Assembly: GCA_018398805.1 (NCBI GenBank)
Contig: JAGFBZ010001127.1
Location: 29,842 to 93,841, forward strand
Length of the DNA stretch: 64,000 nucleotides
DNA from: Hirundichthys speculiger
Lineage: Eukaryota; Chordata; Actinopteri; Beloniformes; Exocoetidae
Reading direction: 5' to 3'
This document shows positions 56,249-64,000 of the stretch, in pieces. The first letter of the stretch is position 1. Every line of letters begins with the position of its first letter. The position numbers and the translations under genes were made by a program. Under the pieces are notes generated by a model. It was not told where the DNA came from and did no database searches. It was given only the letters and a program-made list of their open reading frames with translations.

Positions 56249-57647
56249 AATTCTCACCAGCTCATTATTGAGATTATTAGATAACTAAACCCACAAAACT
56301 GAAATCCATCTGTTATTACTTACTTTACAATTATCAAACCAAATAACCCTCATAAATTGTAATTTGTGTCTCTGAACAAAGAAATAAAAAAGAAAAACAC
56401 AGGGAGGCCATTGATCATCAAAGATTACTTCCATTATTTTTAACGGCAATATATTTAAAGATTAAAGTATATAAATATTTTATGAGCAGATTAATTTTCC
56501 ACACAAGAATAATATGAAAATCTATTTCTCATCTGATAATTCAGCTTATTTTGGTATTTTCTGGTCGTAAATCATTCCTGAAAGCATGATTAACAGTGGT
56601 TCATCAACATATCTACATTTCCTCTTTTCACTATTTTAAATAAAGTCTCTGGACAGTCATTTATACAAAACAAACGTGCCGTCACATTTTACTATTTCCA
56701 GAACATTCAAAGGAGAAAAGTAAAACTTGACCTCAAAACAAGCAAATCACTCACGAAATTATTAATAAATCAAATATTTCATCAACTCACAGAACCCATC
56801 TGAGTGTCTGTGCCTGAAAACAAATCCATTATTATCTATTATCAAGACTTCATTAAACTGTATGAACTGATATGACAGTTATTTTAGACAGATGCTATTT
56901 CACTCAGTTTTTTTGCTTTGTTCTGTTTTTTTTTTTTACCTGCTATAAGCCCTAAAAACAACACCTATACGATTTTTATCTGAGTGACATTTTCCCAGCT
57001 TCTGATGATCTCAGGCAGGAGCTCTCACAGAGTCGACAAAGCCGTCCTGGGGGCATAAGAGGACATTTGCAAGCACGAACCTGCAAGAAAACAGTCATTT
57101 TCACCTCCGGAGGTGGTTCTCTGATGGGCCGAGGAGCCCCTCATTTCAGGCACCATGTGGAGGACTCCGATGCTCCAAGCACTTTGAGCCAGTTTGATTG
57201 AAAACTGGATTACTGACACTTAATGCATGAAATGTTCTTGAAGTAACCTCGGCCTCACAGAGGCAGAGCTCAGGCAGAAATAATACATTTGGTTGTGTTA
57301 AATCTCGGCGGACGGGGCCAATTTATTTTGTGTTACCACTTCAAGTGCCCTTGATGTGAAAGTCCCATTTACAGTAGATAGTATCATCAGCTTGGTGTCA
57401 TTTACGCCTTCTCAACCAGTGAAAACCAGCTGGAGCCAGAACTGCTTCAACGTGGGAACATTTGAGAAGTGGTTATCTTGTGTATGTACACATGCATCCG
57501 CAGTATAACGGCATAACATCTCTCCCCAGTCCCCCTTAAATGTCTAAATATTCATCATCTATATTTAAAAAGGTTGTCGTAAACAGCAGCAGTTTTCCAT
57601 TTGCAGACCAGCTCTTCCAGATGCTGACTGGTGTTTCTGAACAACCA
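56249..57647. other. no gene recognised
   Basis: AT-rich to about 56990, then a more balanced segment 57000-57540 that looks unique. No domain or splice chain. Confidence 0.35.
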
Positions 57648-57655
57648 CCGTGGAT

Positions 57656-58413
57656 TAGAGGTTTTCACGGGTCCACTTTCATGGACCCGAACCCGAATGG
57701 ACCCGTGAAAATTCAACCCGAAACCGAACTGACCCGACCCGAGTTATTATCATTAGTCTGGGGGTCCAAACCCGAATGGATCCGCAATATTTGGACCCGA
57801 CCCGAATCTTTATTTTCCGACCACGAACCACCCGAGATACCCGAATAGAACCGAGACAATCCAGCCCATAGTTGCTCATGTTAAAGTTGTCTAGTGTTGA
57901 ATAAAACTTGATTTTCCCACCTAAAGTTGTCTTCTTCTACCCGGTTCAGTTGCTACATAGGCTACGTGATGTAAACAACAATAAATCCACGTCATTATTT
58001 TCTTTGTGGATACAGATGCTATTGGTAGAAACTGCTAACGCTAATAGCCTACACTGGTCAGGACGTGTCGTGAACATCATGTTTTATCTAGCGTTGTCAT
58101 GTGCTTTACAGCTGCCGGGCAAACCGCTAATGACACGCTATGGCAACACGATTGTTTAATGACAAATACGCCACGTTAATTAATAATTAATTAAACTGCC
58201 CCGAGTCCTGACATTGGCTGCCACTGCCAATATCTTTACCTCTCGAGTAAACGCGGATCCAGCCTGACAGAGAGCAACGACCAGACCCGAGACTAACTGT
58301 ACTGATTCAGACCTGAACCTGGAGTCCCGTCTTTTGAATGGACCCGAGACCTGATTCGGGTCAGGTCGGAAACCTCGGGTTTTCAGGTTGTTGTGTTGTT
58401 CCAAAGACCTCTA
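57656..58413. mobile_element. hAT element, 758 bp, with ACCCG motif arrays
   Basis: Perfect 8-bp duplication CCGTGGAT (57648-57655, 58414-58421). Ends TAGAGGTTTTCACGG and complement of TAGAGGTCTTTGGAAC. The left 190 bp hold about 11 ACCCG units; the right end has a few in both orientations. No transposase. Confidence 0.9.
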
Positions 58414-58421
58414 CCGTGGAT

Positions 58422-59720
58422 CCGTCTGAAAAGCGGCAGATGTCAGTCGAACATGCAGCGGTGATCATAGATGTCTTTCGGGTCAAATAGACCAACAGCT
58501 GCACGGACTCCTTTTTTGTTTCTGAGCAGACGGTGGCGCTCTACCTGAACTGTACAGCCCTGAATCGTCTCTGAACTGATGCATCCCTGAACATCTGAGG
58601 TACGAGCGCTGACGCTCCTGGCCGCGTTGAAAGCACTCGTGCAGTTCGCGGCCCGTTCTCGGCCCTGGTCCAGCTGTGTGGTCTCCACTTCTCCAGTCTG
58701 ATGTGTGTGATGCTCTTGACCTCCATCACGTCTGTCCTGAAAATAAAAAGTAAAATAAAAAAGCAGTCAAGATTTTCTTCTCTTTTACAGCCTGGTTTGT
58801 TTATTATTCTTTTTCTTCACCGTTTTTAATTCAGTTTGAGTTTTGTTATCATTTCTGTGCATATATTGATGTGTTTATCTACACCAGATGTTTACATAAT
58901 TAATATTAAAAGAAAAACTTTTTTTTTCTCATTGTCCGCCATTAAATCAAAATAAACCTTTTTTTGTTTTAGGTCAGTTAGGGTTACCAAAATTAATTAT
59001 ATTTGTTACATTCAAGAATAATGAGAGATTTTTTTTATTTACTTCCCTCAAAGTCCTAAGCTTACGTATATTTACTTGGTATCTGCTGATTTTGCCTTAA
59101 ATCTGTAAAATTGGGACAAATATTTTGGGTAAATAAAGAAATATATAGATAAAATTTAACTCTTAATGCATTTTCTACTTTGATTCATTTTTAAATATAT
59201 TATTTTTGGGGGTTTTTTTGTGTCTATACATTTACAGTATTTTAACATAGTATTCTAAATGAATCAGGAGCAAACAATGGAAGACATCATTGAGGCTGGA
59301 AGACTAGAAGGACGATCACAAACCCTCCATACAACAAACCAGCAGGCAACTGATTGGCTTCAGGACTTTGCATTCGCTAAATAAATAAATAAATCAGTTC
59401 ATTATTTTATTTATTAATACTCCATTCTTAGCATGTACCTGTTTATTTATTTAACTGCTGACTTGTGTGTTTTATGTATTTTAGTTGTCAATCTTCAGTG
59501 TTTGCTTTTGGACTAAAATTGGCATTTTCTCCATTCCTACGTTATTATTATTCAAGTTACAGGTTATTATTCAAATTACAGGTATGGGTTAAAGTGTGTG
59601 TTTGTCAGTGTGCGTGACTGTGGTTATTTGGGTGTGTTTTGGTGGTAGGAGCTTTATATAACTATTTATGCTGCTTCCTTTTTGATTCTGTAAAAACACG
59701 AGTGAAAGCTGCAAATATAA

Positions 59721-59766
<46 letters not shown>

Positions 59767-60499
59767 CACACACATGTATTTCATCTGCAGTTCTATTCTC
59801 CAACATTCATAACGGATTCACCGAGAGCTCTTCTTCTGAGGATTGTTTCCTTACGGTAACACCTGTGTCTCTAAACATCAGATCGTGTTAAATTCATAAC
59901 ACATCGTTTGAACGAGGCTTGTGGGAAACATCTGAGTTGCAGATGTTTTTAGGAAACGCACCCCTGGACGGTATCTCACTGTGGTGTCAAATGTTAGTTT
60001 TGTTCATGGCTCAATGGTCATAGTTCCAGGAGACGGTTCAACTCCTCTGATAGCTTCCTCTCCTAGCTCAACAGGGACGTGGCCAGAGTATCATCCAAAG
60101 ACCTGGTCCTAACCAGCACTGGAACCACTGTCCTGGAAAAGATCATGCACCAAGGGGCTACACCTGCCTCAGTGGTCAGAGGTAAACTGACCACTGGGGG
60201 CGTGGCTCCAACAGCGAGTCATTCTCCACTGACATCCATGTTAAAACTTCCACTTTGCAGCAGAAATAAACATTTTTCAGCCTGGTTAAAAACACTGTTG
60301 GTCTCCAACGCTACATTTCCCATGCATGCAACTGTACGGAGGATGATTTTTTTTTTTTTTTGCTTTATGTGAGGTGAAATTATCTAAAGGAACATATTTA
60401 TGCATAGTTAGCAGTACAGTCGTTTGATGATGGCTGGCATAGCCAATGGCGAGCAGTCATCACTTTAGCTTTTCTGGGCTGTGAGTGAAGACCTCATAG
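58422..60499. other. no gene recognised
   Basis: 58422-58740 is balanced, the rest mostly AT-rich. Short minus-strand ORFs (58443-58688) lack any known domain. Contains the microsatellite listed next. Confidence 0.35.
59722..59774. repeat. (TA)n microsatellite flanked by TG/CA
   Basis: TGTGTGTA then about 17 TA units, then TATATACACACACA. Self-complementary, so likely to form a cruciform or slip during replication. Confidence 0.95.
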
Positions 60500-60850
60500 T
60501 GCATCGTCAAGACAGTGTGTTTTGTTGTGCTGGACACCCCAGGACCAGGAAAATGTATCCACTGGGTGGCAGCACCAGTCAGAACTGGTTGTTAGCGCTG
60601 CATTTTGGGGCTTTTGCGTGTCATGTAAATGTCTAGTTTTGAAGCGACTACGTGAAGCCCCACACTCTCTCGGATGGCACTGATTGGAGTGAGGACAAAA
60701 AGGGGGAAGAATATCGACAAACTGAACCTCACATGAAATTCCAGGCTTTGTTCCCATTAATTCAGCAAAGGAAAAGATTAACACTGACTCCAAGACGAGT
60801 GGTGATCCCGTCCGTGTCTACTGGAATAACACAGGACAGTCATTCTCAAA
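60500..60850 (-). repeat. dispersed repeat shared with 15110-15330
   Basis: The complement carries GGTGCTGCCACCCAGTGGA, TTAATGGGAACAAAGCCTGG and ATTCCAGTAGAC, in line with the plus-strand copy at 15110, though the order of parts differs. Confidence 0.6.
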
Positions 60851-60969
60851 CTTTTAATACTGCGTACCACCTGAGAAACTGTTCAGCTCTCTGAGTACCA
60901 CCATGATGACCAATTTTAAAATACAGCCACATATGGTTCTCAATTAGCTTTAAACACATAGAGATGTTT

Positions 60970-61501
60970 ATTACCTCTGCCAAGGAGGTTATATTTTGTT
61001 TTTGCTAGCGTTTATCTGTCTTTCTGTTTATCTGTCTGGGTCTGTCTGTCATAACTCAAAACGTTATGGATGGATAAAATTTTCAGGAGTTGTCAGAAAT
61101 GTGAAAAGGAAGAACTGATTTCATTTTTGGTGTGATCCGGAAGAAATCCTGGATTCTGGATCACTTTCAAATTTTCGATAACATTGCGGTCAATGGGGCC
61201 GGAAATTTTGTTTCTCAATATCTCTGTTAATTATTGCACAAAACTCATGAAGTTTCAATTTTCAATTTCAATTTTATTTATATAGCGTCTGTTACAATGA
61301 CAATTGTCTCTAGGCGCTTTACAGAGACCCAGAGCATGACATTAAGTTTCACTCAGGGATTGGCAATGGGAACCTCATCAAATTTCAAAGACTGATCCGG
61401 ATCTGATCCAGAACGCAGATTTTATCGCAATCCGTAAATCGCTATATGGGAGGATTGTTGTGCTTGGCGGAGGTCTGCGCTCTTCGAGTGCTTTTCTAGT
61501 T
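60970..61501 (+). repeat. dispersed repeat (GGCGGAGGTCTGCGCTC family), copy 2
   Basis: Begins TTACCTCTGCCAAGGAGG and ends CTTGGCGGAGGTCTGCGCTC then CTTTTCTAGTT; the ends are partly complementary (CCGCC/GGCGG style). Longer copy of the family at 44146. Nested in the hAT element. Confidence 0.8.
61258..61343. repeat. 86-bp insertion of the CAATTTTATTT repeat
   Basis: Flanked by a perfect 8-bp duplication AAGTTTCA (61250-61257, 61344-61351). Same text as the start of the repeat at 3313 (TTGTCTCTAGGCGCTTTACA, CAGAGCATGAC). Third level of nesting. Confidence 0.8.
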
Positions 61502-61855
61502 CTGGTTATTCATTACCTGAATTGTTACTTTACTGAATCAGACATTTACAACTCTGTCCAACAATTCTCACATACTCATACTCTCATACAGAGCAAAATA
61601 AACACACTCAAAAGTTGTTACATCTGCACTGCAACTGAATATGCAACAAATATTTTTATAAGACAATTTTAATTATCTCAAGCTACACATTTCGTTTGAA
61701 ACTTATTTATAATGCATTGTATGTTTCTGATTTTCATTTAAGTGAAAATGTGGAAAAAATGTGGAAAGTCATGACGTTTCCCCGCATACCACCAGAGAGC
61801 ACTCGCGTACCACCGGTGGTACACGTACCACAGTTTGCGCACCACTGACACAGGA

Positions 61856-63271
61856 GAAAGAAATGTGTTGCTAAGCCATCACATTGTACACAGTGCAACA
61901 GTATCAAGTGAGTATCGTCTCTGGTGTGTCGCGTCCAGCTACGTCCTCCAGCTAGGAGGGCTGCTGTAATGACTCTCTGCTGAGCTGTTACCCGTCCTCC
62001 AATTAACTCATTCTCAAATGTGGTTTTGGTGATGACATCAGAAATGAGGACGGACTGATGGAGATGATCAGAATGAGTGTCAGTTAGCAGCTGAAATAGC
62101 CAACTCACTGTACCTGGACACAGGTGAGCTTGTTCCAGCCAGTTTCCAGCCCCGCCCTCTCCTCCCATTTCCAACATGCTGCTGCACAGTACGAGGGAAA
62201 AGACCTCAAAGGCACTCTTCAGAAAACCAATGGGAGGTTTACCCAGCTCTTCTCATGCAGTCCGTGGTCCTGCAACAATGCACATCCTTTATAATCTGCC
62301 AGCCACTCTTGGAATTGGTGACCTGCTAAATTACCGAGGATTTCTCAGTTCATTTTCTGCATCCTTATGTGCATTCACCTGTGAGGCTACTGCGACCAAA
62401 GTCTCCTCTGACGGGACCGGAGGTGTTCGCTGTTGAGGTGACGCATCACTTCAGGGAGCACACATCTCTAAAAAAGTTGGTGGTGAGTGGCGAGAAAAGA
62501 AAAGCCATTTTACCCCCCCCTTCCTCCAGAGAGATGAACTGGACCCACTCAGGGCACTGGTGGAGAAAAACCATGTTTGTCTCCTATTATTGAAAAAGTC
62601 CTCCAACCGCTCGATGACAAAATGTCAGAGCAGTTGAGCACTTTCACTCTGCAGCTCTTTGCACTGAAGCACTTCAGGACTCCGTCCGACTGCCCTCCAC
62701 GGCAGCAGGATGTCCCTCAACGCCATCTCCCACAAGGCCTTTCCTCCCTCCTTATCTATTTGCCTGCAGTCTGTCATTTGCTTATTTCTTGAGTGGGCTG
62801 CACACTCACCCCAAGCTTTTCTCTCCCCCAAACAAACCCCGGTTTCATCTGTTGGTTTCACTGATGCTCTTTTTTCTTTTCATGAATCACTTCTTGCAGA
62901 TCTACAAAGTGATTCACTCCCGTAGTAATTTTTATTAACCGTTTCAGAGACACGGCTTTAATCAATCCTCCCGTGGCGGCCCGCTGGGAGCCACGCGCTT
63001 CCTCTGCAGACGACCCGCTGAGCCGGCGACAGCCGCTCACCGTGTCTTTACCCGTCTCCGCTGCCCGTGAAGCTCTTTGTCACAGACGCTTTTTTCTGGA
63101 AATTGATTTCAAAAATAAACTAGACTTGACTAAGTGAGTGTTGCAACATTTATTATCCATCTGGGAGGTGGATAAGGACTGAGAGCTGCCTGTTAGAGCT
63201 TCTGCTCGATGGTGACATTTCACTGAGGAACGTGGACGGTGATTATCTCTGTGCACCGACATGTTTCAACA
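61856..63271. other. no gene recognised
   Basis: Balanced composition in 62150-63100. Several short ORFs on both strands without recognisable domains. Possibly unique host DNA. Confidence 0.35.
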
Positions 63272-63273
63272 TA

Positions 63274-63980
63274 CAGTGATCCCTTGCCACTTCACGGTTT
63301 AAGTTCCGCGGTTTTAAATATTTGCGGATTTTTTTTAGAAATATATAATATAATTTTTAAAAATTAAAAAAAAAAATCGCGAAAACATCACAGGATGTTG
63401 TGCGCGTTCTCTCACTGTGAAGAAATGTTGTGAGCCAGTCTGGCCCCTTTAAGATGGTGGCCTTATGGGTAATGATGTGGCCTTATGGGTAATGTAGTGT
63501 GTGTGTGTCGTGGGACGGCAGAATGAAAACGGGGTCAGATGAAAAGTGTAGTGAGTATCAACAGCAGCCCAGCGTGTATAGATTTACATTCTCTGTTAAC
63601 CGACAGGAGCCCAACAATACAACCTGTGTGATGTTACAAGTTCCTGCAGTGCCAGAATAAAGTGCTCGTTCCATGCAGAGAAAACCGGACTGTTTCTTTT
63701 GTTGTTGTTAGCGTGTTAGCTGCTAATTACAAGCCAAAAATAGCACAATACCAGCGGTTTGTTTACTACGGTTCAGAGACCAGAGGCTGTGAAGGTAACA
63801 AAAAGACCACAGTTGAGCCTTTGTCTTGTTTCACTGCAGTGCCTCACTACTTTTTGGGGGTTTTTAAACATATTTTAAAAAAAATTTTGAGGCTCGGGGG
63901 GCTCCGGCTCCAGTTCGCGGATTTTGAGTTTCGTGGCGGGATGCCGTTCCCCATTAACCGCGGAAAATAAGGGATCACTG
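63274..63980. mobile_element. pogo/Tigger-type MITE, copy 2, intact ends
   Basis: CAGTGATCCCTTGCCACTTC at the left, complement of CAGTGATCCCTTATTTTCC at the right, with TA at 63272-63273 and 63981-63982 as the target duplication. 707 bp, inverted relative to copy 1. A roughly 100-codon frame at 63662-63970 is shared with copy 1, but no transposase domain is recognised. Confidence 0.9.
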
Positions 63981-64000
63981 TAGATCATCCTGTTTTAAAA

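Larger units (their letters stand above)
60837..61847. mobile_element. hAT element, 1,011 bp, carrying nested repeats
   Basis: Perfect 8-bp duplication ACACAGGA (60829-60836, 61848-61855). Ends CAGTCATTCTCAAACT and complement of CAGTGGTGCGCAAACT. GTACCACC words near both ends. No transposase; two further repeats have inserted inside. Confidence 0.9.

Noticed and set aside
59589..59771. ORF with an alternating Ile/Tyr run
   Set aside because: It is a translation of the (TA)n microsatellite.

Overview
This window is from a vertebrate nuclear genome, almost certainly a teleost fish. Coding density is low, genes have introns with GT/AG splice sites, and most of the DNA is transposable elements. 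The fish-typical content includes a Rex3 (RTE-clade) retrotransposon, a very large GTPase (GVIN/VLIG) cluster, many hAT elements, PIF/Harbinger-like and Kolobok elements with Myb/SANT or THAP domains, and pogo/Tigger-type MITEs.

The host-gene core is an interferon-induced very large GTPase (GVIN1-like) cluster. A plus-strand copy has its large coding exon at 8984-13655. A second copy lies in opposite orientation at 27620-32291. A badly decayed third relic lies at 14550-15660. At 16327-16806 there are the first three exons of another gene, ending in a fibronectin-III-like domain cut by a stop. The plus-strand copy reads as one protein of about 1,556 codons except for one missing base just after the GTPase G3 motif. 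The minus-strand copy carries many one-base indels, including one at the same codon.

Layout. 1-3000: end of a hAT element, then a decayed endogenous retrovirus (minus strand; gag-like ORF and an integrase scrap). 3000-8350: dispersed repeats, a Harbinger-like element with a Myb/SANT exon, and a hAT element carrying a LINE-tail insertion. 8984-16806: GVIN copy 1, relics and the FN3 exons. 18087-21470: Rex3. 21537-25085: a foldback-rich element, a BED-finger exon, a LINE 3' fragment and a Charlie-like hAT. 27620-32291: GVIN copy 2, with a hAT element in its upstream intron and another beyond it. 36000-41600: palindromes, a 164-bp tandem repeat and dispersed repeats. 41574-44865: a 5'- and 3'-truncated LINE and a second copy of the foldback element. 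45678-46961: a Kolobok-like element with a broken THAP gene and an opposing ORF. 48480-63980: mostly non-coding sequence with two pogo/Tigger MITEs, further hAT insertions and a TTAA MITE.

Seven hAT insertions have perfect 8-bp target duplications that I could read directly, so those boundaries are exact. No tRNA, rRNA or CRISPR was seen. No complete, undamaged host gene lies inside the window. The best protein-coding locus is the GVIN copy at 8984-13655.
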